Positions 1 to 11,449 are shown, counted from the stretch's first letter. The stretch is DNA of 64,000 nt from Pelobates cultripes (GCA_933207985.1 OW240918.1:18544878-18608877); one strand, 5' to 3'. Numbers and translations are program-made. Notes: generated by a model from the sequence alone, not told the origin.

Positions 1-167
1 AGAGAAAGAGGAAAAAATACATAGAAGCCTACGGGATACAATGTGTCCGTCCCATGGGCTTCTAATGAATAGTCAGCAACCCTGAAATGAAATAAAACCT
101 AACTTTTAATAGGTAGTCTTAAAAATACAAACAATGTGTATACGAGGAGAAAAAAAACAGCCAAGGG
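1..167 (-). repeat. PLE left inverted arm (pseudo-LTR)
   Basis: This arm reads as the reverse complement of 2999-3163 with only scattered mismatches by eye, including the stretches around 28-55 and 105-160. It begins at the window edge, so its true outer end is unknown. Confidence 0.75.
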
Positions 168-269
168 CTGTATAGAGCAAAACAAACTATGGACAGAATG
201 GCGGACTAATAAAAAAGGGGGAAAGAAAAAATAATCTACTTATAGAGTCTAGTGTGCCACCTAGACTAA

Positions 270-752
270 AAAAAAACAGTGCCCACTTGGCTTCAGACCA
301 AGGGCCTTTATAAATGCGGGCACTGCAAAGCCTGCAGTTTCATTTCACCCTCCAAAATTGTACGGAACAAAGCAACATCCAAAGACATAGTGGTGAATTC
401 ATTCATCAATTGTAGCTCGACTAATGTTGTCTATCTTATTACCTGTGAATTTGGATTACAGTACATTGGCAAAACATACCAACAATTACGTCGACGTATT
501 CTGCAACATACTAACTCTATTTCGAATCTACATATGGATACACCTATAGCAAGACACGTACGACTAAATCATGCTTCTAGTCCCAATGTACTTAAATTCC
601 AGGTAATCCAAAAGATTTTCCAAAACCACAGGAAAGGCGATATAAATATTACATTATTAAAAGCGGAATCCCGTTGGATCTATCTGTTCCAAATGCTATA
701 TCCGAAAGGATTGAATGAGGAGTTCAATTTTACTCCATTCATCCATTCTTAA
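270..752 (+). pseudogene. GIY-YIG endonuclease fragment of a Penelope-like element
   Basis: About 160 codons are open from 270 (an in-frame TAA lies at 267) to the stop at 750-752, with no ATG at the front, so this is the tail of a longer protein. Near the start is a Cys-rich knuckle (YKCGHCKAC). Then come VYLITC and QYIGKT, the GIY-YIG core, followed by LRRRILQH with the usual Arg and His, and near the end a Glu before WIYLF and a KGLNEEFN block. This order matches the C-terminal endonuclease of Penelope-like retroelements, which nicks the target for reverse transcription. The reverse transcriptase that should precede it is absent, so the copy cannot be active. Confidence 0.8.
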
Positions 753-2711
753 TGGATAGCACGTTGGAGCTATGGCAATAAGTACCCTCTCTACTCTTTG
801 CAAATTGGTGTTTTCTAACAGTTCATATTTGGGTCTTCTTGTAATCTCTTTATAGTTACTGTAAAGGATCCTTGCATTCGTGCAGCGATGATCCTTGCAG
901 CTTCTCCCAAAATCCAACTGAAACGAAGTGATTATAACTCCCAATGCCACAAACATGAGTCGAGACTTCATGAAGGGGTAAAACGATCTGATTTACTATG
1001 GGCTACCCGCCTGGTATTTATGCAGGTCTTCCACCTGGTGGACACTCCCCTAGGGGACCAGATGGAAGACTGGGACAAAAGTAACACAGTAGCCAATCAC
1101 AGTGGCTATAGCATAAGCACTCCCCTTTTACATAAATCACTCCCTCTTTTCCATCCTGGAGATAATTAACTTAAGGTAGCAAAGAGAGCCTTAATTATCT
1201 CCAGGAAGAAAGAAGCATGGCTTTTCTTCTTTAGCAAAACAGAATAAAAATATATAACTTTCTTTTTACACAACATAAACTTTAAGTTCCACATATCCCC
1301 AGATAGCTTGGATCTGAGGGCATATTCTAGGCGAATAGCGCTCAGATCCCACGAACACAGTTCTCAGAATCGTCGACCGAAGTTTGACTTTCACCGGCCG
1401 TTCGTGTGTTTCCAGCCGACTGCAAGTTCCATACTATAGCTATCTGGGGTCGGCCACTTTCGCATACTTTAGCGCACGAATGAAGTAGTACCCCTTCATT
1501 CGTGTATTTTCCACCGTATGAACGAGGATGGGCGAAGGTAGCAGCGGTGTTCGACAAAATAGGTAGCCGAAATCACTTCCAGGGAATCCTCACCATTTAC
1601 CGCTGTGCGTTCGACAATACAAAATGGCGATTGCCACGTGTTCGGTAGATGAATGCGGACCACCCGCTATTCACCAATTAGTCTGTGGTTAACCGCAACA
1701 GCCAGGGTGGTCAATAGGCACCACACGACCTCAGTGGGAGGTCGGTGGTTCGGTAGTTCGTTCGCATTTATTGTTATTTCCACGAAATCCCGCTGTAATT
1801 CTCCAAATAACCGAACAGGCTTGTTCATATAGTCTGTAAATAGGGTATTTTGTTACAGTTACTAATTGTATTATTTTAATTTATCTATTTAATGGCTTTT
1901 GTCCTTTTTGCTAATTATCATATCATCATACAGTATCTCATTATGCCTCATTCTCCTTTTCATCATATTAACAGCATTCTGCTACTCAGGTCTTTTTCCC
2001 CCATAATTATAATAGATAACTACTTTGAGCCTCTATCCCAGAATAAATCTATTCCTACCCTGTTCCCCTTTGACTTTAGTGAGTTAGTAACAACGTTTGA
2101 GATTTTTTGTTACTATCAACAGTATCTAATAAGTGTCACCTCTGTTTGAGTCATATACTATACATGTTAGTTACACCGATCGTAATTCACATTTCTGGCC
2201 AGTTTTATCACACTGTGCCCTCTACTCGATCAGTATACACTCGTGCGTTTTGAACCCTTTGTGATCATCACTCTATTTATAATAGAATGTTCATTTAGAT
2301 GGGTAGTTGCATGTCTTTTCGCTGTGTTTACTTCAGCGAATAAATAATAACCTTGGGACTCCTTTGGTATCATTAAAATTAAAATTAATATTATTAGTCA
2401 GCATTGATCGCTGTTTTCATTCGATTGTAGACTTTATGCATGTAGTCTGGGTTAGCCCTCTTATGGGGCTTTTTAGCCCTTAGGTGTATAATACCAGTGT
2501 TCTTCAAGTGTACATTAAAACGTATAACTTTAATTCTAACTCATCATGTAAACACACTGTCATCTCTTATTTTCCGTGCCCAGTTGCCGAACCACTCGGG
2601 GTTAATGGGTATCAGACTTAAGCTCCACCCCCTCATTTTTGATTGATGAGATCATAATCCAATCACTGAGGTGGGCTTGGTATTTAAACGACCGCCAACT
2701 ACACGTTCGGT
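753..2711. other. PLE interior without recognisable genes
   Basis: No conserved protein is visible. A small hairpin lies at 1154-1206. From about 1320 to 1780 the DNA is much richer in CpG than its surroundings and repeats the word GTTCG many times; it may be a regulatory part of this element or a separate insertion such as an LTR. A TATTTAAA box-like word at about 2681-2688 precedes the hammerhead-like motif. Short open frames on both strands show no known domain. Confidence 0.4.
1154..1206. repeat. Short hairpin, 16-bp arms
   Basis: Bases 1154-1169 are the reverse complement of 1191-1206 (word TCCTGGAGATAATTAA), separated by about 21 bases that partly extend the pairing. It may mark the ends of a small inserted element or be a structured RNA part of the PLE. 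No function is assigned. Confidence 0.7.
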
Positions 2712-2751
2712 TCCCTTTGAAGAGCCAGTTCAGGCGAAAAGCGCGTCGGGA
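2712..2751 (+). ncRNA. Hammerhead-ribozyme-like motif of the PLE
   Basis: In order the sequence offers UCCC, a core UUGAAGA (consensus CUGANGA), a 3-bp stem GCC/GGC with a 6-base loop, GAAA, a short GC-rich helix III segment, GUC, and GGGA pairing with the opening UCCC. This is the order of a type I hammerhead with a minimal helix III, a motif established for Penelope-like elements. The first core base is U instead of C, which would weaken the C3-G8 pair, so activity is doubtful. Confidence 0.45.
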
Positions 2752-2998
2752 CTAGTTATCATAGAGGGTGGTGGAGATAGACAGGGACGATGCTGCAGCT
2801 GTGATACTTTTTTTTAGCTCCATATCAACCACCCTTTTTGTTTATCATTATCTTTTATTCTTTTGATGTTTCATACTAGTGATTTTCTTTCATGATGTTA
2901 TTTGATTTATTTATTTTTCTACTTAGTGGACAGCGGACTTGATAGGACTCAGGGGATTTGACTTAGTAGTATTACATTGGTAGTGAATAGGAGGGAGA

Positions 2999-3163
2999 CC
3001 TTGGCTGTTTTTTTCTCCTCGTATACACATTGTTTGTATTTTTAAGACTACCTATTAAAAGTTAGGTTTTATTTCATTTCAGGGTTGCTACCTATACATT
3101 AGAAGCCCATGGGACGGATACATTGTATCCCTTAGGCTTCTATGTATTTTTTCCTCTTTCTCT
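2999..3163 (+). repeat. PLE right inverted arm (pseudo-LTR)
   Basis: This is the reverse complement of bases 1-167. It includes a run of T followed by a CTCCTCGTATACAC word that mirrors the left arm. After 3163 the similarity to the left arm cannot be followed because the left copy is cut by the window edge. Confidence 0.75.
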
Positions 3164-3299
3164 TTGTTTGGAATTGTCATTCATTAGGGGTTACCCCCAG
3201 CCTTCAATAGCAACTCGATATTCTATTTCCATCCCTCTCCCATTTTTTCTTTATATATAATTTAATACAACCAATAAAATCCATATTTGTAACTGGATT

Positions 3300-4660
3300 T
3301 TAACCCATTAGTGACTAGACCGCTTTTCAATTTTCTTACCGTTTGGGAACAGGGCTGTTTTTACATTTCTGCTGTGTTTGTGTTTAGATGTAATTTTCCT
3401 CTTACTCATTTACTGTACCCACACATATTATATACCATTTTTCTCGCCAATAAATGGTCTTTCTAAAGATACCACTTTTTCTCACTTTGACCCCCAAAAT
3501 CTGTTACACATCTACAACCGCCCAAAAACATGTGCTAACGTTTTTAAATGTTATCTTGAGTTTAGAAGTACCTGACGTTAACATGTTCTTAGCTTTATTT
3601 TGCAAGTTAGAGGGCAATAAGTACAAGTAGCACTTTGCTATTTCCAAACATTTTTTTTTCAAAATTAACAAAAGTTACATTGTAACACTAATATCTGTCA
3701 GGAATCCTTGAATAACCCTTCACATGTATGTATTTTTTTAAAAGAAGACAACATAAGGTATTAAACTTAGGGTATTTTGACTCTTTTCATGCAACCATTT
3801 TACCACCAATCTATGCCAAATTAAAAAAAAAATTGGTGATTTTTTTGACACACATAGCAATATAAGAATACATGTACTGCGAACTTTAAGGGTTACTGCC
3901 AAAGAACACCCCAATATGTGTTCAGCAACATCTCCTGAGTACAGTGATACTACCCATGTATAGGTGTGTCAGGTTCTCTGGGGGCTAAAAGACCTTATTT
4001 GGAGGGTGCGCATTCCAGTTTTCCAACTTAGAATTCTCACTGCTGATCATCATGCACCCAAGTCCTATTTAGGAGATTTTTGAAGCTTGCCAATGAAATT
4101 TACCTCCATCAAACCAGATATTTGTTTTAAAGTAGACAACCCCCGGTATTGAAAATTGGGTGTGTCCACTCTTTTTTAGTAGCCACTTAGTCACAAACCC
4201 TGGCCAAAATTAGCATTTATATTTGGTTTTTTTTTGCTTTTTTTTACACATAAACTGCCATTTCACCGATGATATTATAAGCATAATAAATTTTACTGCT
4301 CTAAAACATTCATATTTGTATAGGGTAATGTCTCACAAGTATAACAGTACCCCTCAAGTATAGGTTTTATGTTGATTTGGAAAGGTACAGGTTCAAACAT
4401 AAGATTTGCCAATTTATATTTTTGTAAATTGCTATTTGCCAGATTGGCTATGTTTCAAAAACAGTAAAACGTATCACAACAATATCATCAGAGAAAATGC
4501 ATTTTTTGTTTAAAAAAATGCAAAGAACAAATAAAAACACAAACTTTGGCCAGCGTTCGTAACTAAGTGGCTACTGCAAAAGACTGACACTTTAGCTTGC
4601 TGAAAAACGTTATTTGTGAAGAGTGTGTTCTCTTTCTATTTTCTTTTTTTTCATTTTGCT
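3300..4660 (+). repeat. TTAA-type DNA-transposon-derived sequence
   Basis: The block starts at a TTAACCC word and shares several stretches with 29450-30813: a 'tctcacaagtataacagtacc'-like passage near 4330, a 'gtgtgtccactcttttttag'-like passage near 4160, and a 'gtacccacacatattat'-like passage near 3415. No transposase is visible. Inside it, about 4179-4215 and 4541-4575 form a second inverted pair (word TAGCCACTTAG and its complement). The order of shared blocks differs from the other copy, so at least one is rearranged. Confidence 0.5.
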
Positions 4661-4663
4661 AAA

Positions 4664-5085
4664 AGTGCAGATTTCAATAGAAACTGACACATTTATAAAT
4701 TAACCTGGTTACACCCCTTTGGCGTTCAAGCATACAACAGGTAATGTTACTTCCTGGTTTTGTTATCTCAATGCAGCTGGTCTCAAGAGACAGCAATTGC
4801 CCAGAGCACCTGACTGACAAAGTCTTCTCATTGAGCTGTATTGGGAAGTATGTGATTGGACAGCCACAGAAAGCCTGTGCGGAGTTAGAAGGGGAGATCT
4901 TGCAAAGGCAAGAGAACTGCAAGTTAATTTTTGATATATCCCAAATGAAAAAATACATTGACCCTTTAAAGATGGTTTGCCAAGTCAGGGATCATTTGCA
5001 ATTTTGTAAGGAAATATCTGCTTGTTATCCATGTACTTTACTTATACAAAAATAATGTTATTTTTACCTTGTGTGTCTAGCCTCT
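4664..5085 (+). repeat. Dispersed repeat shared with 12480-12740 and 59270-59430
   Basis: The stretch around 4964-5085 (a CCCTTTAAAG start, then a passage ending in TTTTTACCTTGTGT) recurs almost word for word at 12624-12740. The earlier part around 4825-4890 (CTTCTCATTGAGCTG, GTGATTGGACAGCCAC) recurs at 59280-59325. Short open frames on both strands are therefore repeat sequence and not genes. Confidence 0.65.
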
Positions 5086-5212
5086 TCTCTAATTTTGCTG
5101 CTCTTTGATATGGTTTAGGATGCCATAATATTTGTTTTGTGGTTTTAATGTACTGCCCTTTAACTAGCATGTATTTCTTTATAAGATTGCATTTGCTGCT
5201 TTGCACCAGACC

Positions 5213-6171
5213 GGGAAATAGTGTTACATTTTCTGGATTGGCAGCAGCAATTAAACAGCAGTGACAGGGCTGGAAAGCAGATGGTAACCAGTCACTAAAC
5301 AGCAGTTGTGGCACCCATAGATAGTTTTAAGTAGTGGTAGCTAGAAATTCCTTGTCAGAACTTTTTTTCTAAATTTGGCCGTCAGTAAACAACAGCAGCA
5401 ACAGACACTTTAGAAATCAGTGTCTGGCCTGTAAAAAAATAGTAACACGATTGGAAATGAGCCTCAAGTTATTTTAATGACAATGTGGTAAAATGTATAC
5501 TGCAAACTGGTATAACGTTACCGTCAGTCTGTAGAAAGCACATGAAATAGTAAATGATTAATGCTTAGTGATGCAAGTTTTTTTTCCCTGGTGATTGTGT
5601 ACCAAAATGACTGAACCAGTATTTGAAGGCACACTATATGCACCGAGACCACATTATCTCAATAAAGTGGTCTGGATGAAATGTCTCTGCAGTTTTGTTC
5701 CTGCAGTGTAAAATATTGCCGTTCCACATGAATTGCATGGGTTTAAATAGTGTGCCTTCAAATACTGGTTCAGTCACTTTGGTACACAATCACCAGGGAA
5801 AAAAAAACTTGCATCACTAAGCATTAATCATTTACTATTTCATGTGCTTTCTACAGACTGAAGGTAACGTTATACCAGTTTGCAGTATACATTTTACCAC
5901 ATTGTCATTAAAATAACTTGAGGCTCATTTCCAATCGTGTTACTATTTTTTTACTGGCCAGACACTGATTTCTAAAGTGTCTGTTGCTGCTGTTGTTTAC
6001 TGATGGCCAAATTTAGAAAAAAGTTCTGACAAAGAATTTCTAGCTACCACTACTTAAAACTATCTATGGGTGCCACAACTGCTGTTTAGTGACTGGTTAC
6101 CATCTGCTTTCCAGCCCTGTCACTGCTGTTTAATTGCTGCTGCCAATCCAGAAAATGTAACACTATTTCCC
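5213..6171. repeat. Large palindrome (fold-back element), about 425-bp arms
   Basis: Bases 5213-5638 and 5747-6171 are near-perfect reverse complements of each other, with a 108-base spacer that itself holds a small hairpin (GAGACCAC and GTGGTCT, about 5645-5675). The outer limits are sharp: GGGAAATAGTG on the left mirrors CACTATTTCCC on the right, while the flanks differ. The same peptide can be translated outward from both arms, a shadow of the symmetry. It is most simply a fold-back or MITE-like insertion. In LRP1B pre-mRNA it would form a very long double-stranded hairpin. Confidence 0.85.
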
Positions 6172-6880
6172 ATTGGTAAGTTGAACTCTACCATTGTTAG
6201 AACAGCAGATCAATCAAGCCCAAAGCACTGTCTGAACACAGTTAAATATCAAATGTAAAAGTTTCAAAGTCCTAATACCATTGATAAATTAAAATTCCTG
6301 AATCAGCACTTATCAATTAAAAGCCAACAAATCTGCATATCCTCCCAAGTCCTTGAATGTCTAGGAATGTCGCCAAATAAGATATCAAGTAATTTCTTAA
6401 AAGCTTTTTACTAACACTTGTCGCATGAAGATCAGAAACAAAAAATGAAAACTTAAAGACAAAAATATATTTTATAGAATAATTACTGATAAAAGCTAAT
6501 CAGTCATTTATTAATTCACTTGATTAAAGAAATAGAAACTAGTAGCCCTAATATACATCTTGTTTTCTGAAATCATAATTGTAAAATTATATCTTAGAGG
6601 GAATTGTTATGCATGGATTGTTAAAGTTTATTGACAAAGTTTTTTTATATTTTTTTTTTTACTGTTTTACATAAATGCCACCCATGTTGAGAAGAGATGG
6701 GTGCATGGATCCAATTGTTCCTCAAATCGATAAGGTTGTTTCATTGTTTTATCAGTATCCGTGTTGGATTAGGGTCTTCATTGGCTGAGAGCTAAAAATT
6801 AAACAGGCATAATACAAAATTATAATTTGTGTTACTGCTTTTGAGAGCCTGATAATTTTTTCTAGAACTAGACTTTGTAT

Positions 6881-6960
6881 TTAACCCCTTAAGGACCAAA
6901 CTTCTGGAATAAAAGGGAATCATGACATGTCACACATGTCATGTGTCCTTAAAGGGTTAA
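6881..6960. mobile_element. Small palindromic MITE flanked by TTAA
   Basis: The 80-base unit begins TTAACCCCTTAAGGAC and ends GTCCTTAAAGGGTTAA, so both ends carry TTAA and inverted termini. The centre is a second palindrome (CATGACATGT and its mirror). TTAA ends are typical of Kolobok/T2-type or piggyBac-type non-autonomous elements; the superfamily cannot be fixed from 80 bases. Confidence 0.65.
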
Positions 6961-8066
6961 ATATAAAAAATATTGCCAAAAAGCTATGCGGGGGGGATTT
7001 TGGACACTTTAGAGTTTTTCTTTCAAGCATAAAGACTAAAATATATTCTATAGGCTCTATTTATTCCCTTTTACTGCTTGGGTGATGGTAAAATCTGTTG
7101 TTGTCTGGCTCAATTTAATGTTAAACATGAGCCACAAAGTATAACTGACTCACTGACTTTTTAGAAATTTGAAATGATGCGGAATATCACAGCACAATAT
7201 AAAAAAAAAATCTGAAATATCAGGTTCATATTACATATGCATTATTATAAGTATGTTTTATGAAAATACTTTCTTCTTCATTACTAATCATAAGCTCAGG
7301 ATCATAAGTAATTATAAGTAACTATTCTTATATACCTTGTGATTTGTTAACCAACCAATTAGTAATTTAATAATTTTTTATTTATGCATCATTTTTGTCA
7401 TATGTGCTATATTTAAATTAAATATTGTTGAACTGTTTAGAAAATGTGACTTTGGGTTAACAGTCTAAAACAGTGTTTAACATAACAAGCATGATGCTAG
7501 ATAAAGTATAATTTATGAGTATAACCTATTAAAAATCACCCTTTTTGGCATCTCTGTTAAACTTGTGTTGCTAATTAGCAAAGGATTAGCAAGATCACAA
7601 ACTCACAACTGACTATCTTCAATTTTATTCTGCCTGATTTGCAATAGAAGTAGAAGCCCAATTGTTACATTGTACCTCATTACAACAATGCAGCTCTTGG
7701 TTAATGAACCCAGAAAAAATATTCAGCATCAATTTAACCACAATTTTCCAACAGTGAACACTGAGCAGCAGATTTAAAAAGGTCAAAACCTTACTATGAT
7801 CATTTAGGAAAATTGTAATATCCATTTTATCACATTTGCAGAATTAAATTTTTTGGTCTGATCTACGATCCCTGCGAGACCATTTCACAAGGCTCAATAT
7901 TTAAATTAACCATGGATTGCATAAATTAACGAATACTAAATCTCAGAGAACAATAACACTAATATTTTAAACTTCACAGTGAATGGTGACTGATTAAAAA
8001 TTTATGGAGCTTTGTAACAATGGAAACATTAAATCTGTTATAGAAAGTACTTATACATATAGAGCG

Positions 8067-8069
<3 letters not shown>

Positions 8070-8106
<37 letters not shown>

Positions 8107-8109
8107 TTT
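8070..8109. repeat. AT microsatellite followed by a T run
   Basis: A run of about fourteen AT units is followed directly by about eleven T. It carries no gene. Confidence 0.95.
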
Positions 8110-8828
8110 ATATTCTTGCCTCCTTCATTGCTCCCCTGAAGTCCCAGCTAAAAAACAAGATCTATCCCATTAAAATACATGCCCTACACATGCCCTACCA
8201 GTCATCAGCTACCAAAACTGGGATAATAAACAGGTCAAGAAAAGAGCTGGACGTCATATATTAAGATCTAGATGCAGAAACTACTTCTGATAAATGGATG
8301 ACTTTCCATGAAATCTAGTACTCCGAGACTATACACAAGCTTGAAGAAAATAACTTGGGGCCTAATGAGTATCAAGGCTACTGCCCTGGATGAAACACAG
8401 AGCACTGACAAGGACATCATGAAGATGGCTACCAAAAATGAACTGCAGAGGAAAAACTGGAGACAACATACGCTAGACGATGCAGGTAAAGAGGAGGTTC
8501 TATGGCAAGACAAACCCCTGCATATATCATCAGCAAATAGAGGATGTGGCTCACGTTATGAAATCCTACTAGTGGTTGGAAAAAGCAGGACTAGAAGACC
8601 GCACTGAGGAAATAATACTAAGAATAGGATCAGGCAATCAGCACCAGATCAAAAGATATACTGAGCATCACCAAAAAAGTTGCTTTGCTTGTGTACCAAA
8701 ACGTCTGCACAGAATATGGGCTGGATCTGTCTAAGTCCAAAGAGGGGTGCCACCAATGGTAGCAGAGAATAACGGGGCTGAGATCATGTTGAACTTTCAG
8801 ATCCAGGCAGATAAGCAGATACTCATGA

Positions 8829-8965
8829 AGAAGGTTGGACTGGGCACATATAGGTGGTGTTAAGGCAGATTTATTACCACAGGAGCCTTTATTAACCTGG
8901 GAGCCAAAAATGTTTTATGATTTTCCAATAAATCTCTCCTGTATGTGCCCGGTCCAACTTTCTTT
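8829..8965. repeat. Fold-back repeat with about 25-bp arms
   Basis: The arm near 8829-8852 (AAGGTTGGACTGGGCACAT) is mirrored near 8938-8962 (ATGTGCCCGGTCCAACTTT). The interior has no recognisable content. The layout resembles the inverted terminal repeats of other small elements in the window, but the family is not recognised. Confidence 0.6.
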
Positions 8966-9399
8966 GTGATTATTACACTGGAAATGGTCCATCCTGGTCT
9001 AGAGCCACTGCGGTTGGAAATTATTTAGTGAGTTGCACTCCATATTATGCATATTTAAGATAAGATACAGGCCAACCAATCAGACATTGTGGTGGTAGAC
9101 AAGGATCAGAAGAATGCAGAGGTGGTGGATAGGGCAAAACCCAGTGACCATAACATCATATATTTATGTTTCTCCTTCATCAGAGCATACAGGCATGCTG
9201 AATTTTCATGTTTCACTTTTATGGGCAAACGTTCTAGAGGCATATTTTTCAGTTTCAATCTCATTCAGACCAATTAAACACCAAAAGTGCTAGTCCATGC
9301 AATATTCCTAGATTGCAAATTCTAGTTCCTGCAATGTCTCTAGGTTGTAAGTGTTAGTTCATGAAATATCTCTAGATTGTAACCTAGTTCATCAATCTA

Positions 9400-9527
9400 T
9401 TGCTCCTGTAACCTTTTGTAATTGCCTTATTTATTGTTACATATCCCCCTTTATAATATAATATTGTAAAGAGTTGTAGAATAAGATGGCACAATAAAAA
9501 AGCTAATAATAATAATAATAATAATCA
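9400..9527 (+). mobile_element. L2-type LINE 3' tail
   Basis: A passage ATATTGTAAAGAGTTGTAGA, then a short AT-rich link and a (TAA)n tail of about seven units at 9506-9524, matches the 3' end seen on the long L2 copy at 38338-39962. Only the untranslated tail is present. Confidence 0.6.
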
Positions 9528-10281
9528 AAACATAATTTGTAAATAATAAATTCAATACTGAAAATTAAACAATTAGATTTTAATCTTGATGGGTTGTCAT
9601 TTTTCAGATGGAACAAATCAATTTCTGTCTGTTTTAGTTCTAATGTCATTTAGAAGAGAGAATAGGGTGACACGATATTAATTAAGGGCATTTGAAGTCA
9701 ATAAAATCAATCAGCATATATACAGTGCTCTCGTTATGTGTCGTCAGCTTGTGTAGGATTGTATACTGGATTATTTTCTCTACTGATTATTATAAATGAT
9801 CAAAATAATTTGTGAATATTAAAAATATAATTAAAACAATACTCATTTAAGCATCCATAAATCAAAAATCAGATTATAGATTTTGTATCTTTGCTGCAAT
9901 GCCAATGAGAAAAAGAACACAACTAGAGTAAGATCACTTCATAGAAAACCAGAGAAACCCCAATAGCCATTTACTAAACAGTGTCACAGTTTCACAGACT
10001 GAATATAAGCTTGCTTTGTGGTATAAGCTACACTTATACAATAGATAAAAACTAATTCCAGTAGACAGGAGCAGCATTTTACGAAGTTAATCACAACTGT
10101 CACCTCAAAACTCATTTTTATTATAATATATTATATATAATAATAATCAGGTATTGAAATAAAAAGGATTTTAAAAAAAAAATATATGAGAAAAACTCAT
10201 CCCTAATTTTAGTATATAGTAGAATCCTTCAGCCATACACATGCATCTTTGGTCGGACAGTGTATGAAAACCGACAGTAAT

Positions 10282-10416
10282 TCTATATCGAGGTGGGAGT
10301 TGTAGAACTACAACTCCCATGATGTTTTGCATACCTTTAGAAGGCCTCTAGAATTACTAAGAATCATGGAAACTGTAGTTTTAAATCATCTGGGGCTCTA
10401 CCTTTTGAGCACCCTT
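10282..10416. mobile_element. hAT-like MITE
   Basis: It carries a GGGAGTTGTAG / CTACAACTCCC mirror at its left and ends with GAGCACCC, words shared with the hAT-like MITE at 57782-57932 (CTACAATTCCCATGATG and GGGCACCCC). A target duplication is not clear here, so the outer limits are approximate. Confidence 0.5.
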
Positions 10417-11317
10417 GCACTATCTGGTCTTACCCATTTCTTTTGAAATATTTTGTATTGCATTTCTGCAACAAAAATTTTTAGGGAGTAAAGCAAAAAA
10501 CAAATCTATTTCCTTTCAATACTTGATAACAGGATTATTATGCAGTTCCTGTAATATTTTGGAGGTGGCAATTGTCCTGTAACTCTTTCGGGCTGCAATG
10601 CAGAGCTGATCTCCCATGTGACACTGAAAGGGAAAGTGCGACCAATAAAGTAATACATGATGGTGTCTGGAAGACCCCAGCATGTAATTGAAAAAAAGGA
10701 TCAGCTCATTCACGTTAACATGAGATATAAATAAAGAATTAATTTTAAAATGTCTGCTTCATTGGAGGTGAATTAAACTGAGTAGTGTCCTTTGCTTTAA
10801 AGGTATTACACATTAATTAAACATATGCTTTGGATGAGTTAATGCCCATAAACATTACTTCATTGTTTGAAACAACTGCAAAGCCTGTACTTACACAGGG
10901 AAAATAAATCAAGTGGCCGGACTCACAGATCTTAAAACTGTCTTCAAGGCACTTGGTAAATCAACATGTATGTTTTAAGGATTTGTCTTTGAAGATATAT
11001 AAAAAGCAAATAAAAGACAACTGATAACCACAAGTTTTGCAGTTGTGTTATTTGTGAAGATTGCTACTTTTTAGGAGAGAAATTGCCCATCAGATTCTAT
11101 CATTGTATTTTAAAACATTACCTGTTTTGTTTATGGTTACAACCTTAAATACTCACTGTTATGTCGTCTCAATTTGAGAAGTTTTAGATGTCATTATTTT
11201 GACTGTTTAAAAACTGTTAACTTGACTTCTTTTTTTTATATTGAGCTACTTGTTCATTGCATACTGAAAACAAAGCAAGCGTTCCGTAGCAATGTAAATA
11301 GCAATAAATGACCATAC

Positions 11318-11449
11318 CTGCATGAAAATCGATCCCTACTGCAAATGATGTTCCAGATATCGGCATAAGGGCATCCATCCGGTCACTTGGGTCAAGTGGA
11401 ATTCCTCTAATACCTTCATGAACGGAGTACATCAGAAATGATTCTATAC
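11318..11449 (-). CDS. LRP1B: LRP1B internal exon: start of the propeller after the EGF module
   Basis: The 132-base exon runs from the acceptor ...TTGCAG to the donor GTATGG, phase 1 at both ends. It encodes about 44 residues beginning [16 protein letters not shown] and ending [11 protein letters not shown]1B has this segment directly after an EGF-like module, where the next six-bladed YWTD beta-propeller begins; the following exon should supply the ENDTIYW-type strand and lies outside the window. LRP1B is a large type I endocytic receptor of the LDL-receptor family. The wording fits LRP1B better than LRP1, as judged from family knowledge rather than an alignment run. Confidence 0.93.

Larger units (their letters stand above)
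1..3163 (+). mobile_element. Penelope-like element (PLE) with inverted terminal arms
   Basis: The first 167 bases return as a reverse complement at 2999-3163, so the block is closed by two inverted arms. Between them lies a plus-strand reading frame with GIY-YIG endonuclease signatures (270-752), the domain found at the C-terminus of Penelope-like retroelements. PLE copies are known to end in direct or inverted pseudo-LTR copies, which fits this layout. No reverse-transcriptase domain is visible, so the copy is 5' truncated or rearranged. The left arm touches the window edge and the element may extend further left. It sits in the LRP1B intron downstream of the exon at 11318-11449. Confidence 0.7.
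1..11317 (-). other. LRP1B: LRP1B intron downstream of the last exon in the window
   Basis: This intron follows the donor at 11317-11316 and runs beyond the window. Its repeats are listed separately. I see nothing recognisable in 6172-6880, 6961-8069, 8110-8828, 8966-9399, 9528-10281 and 10417-11317. The 8110-8828 stretch is less AT-rich and could be an old unclassified repeat. Confidence 0.8.

Noticed and set aside
696..971. Minus-strand 91-codon frame starting with a hydrophobic, signal-like N-terminus
   Set aside because: It overlaps the end of the GIY-YIG frame on the other strand, lies inside the Penelope-like block, and shows no family motif.
4674..6258. Several 60-100 codon frames, two of them giving the same peptide
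   Set aside because: The identical peptides come from the two arms of the palindrome, and the others lie in a dispersed repeat shared with 12-kb and 59-kb copies.
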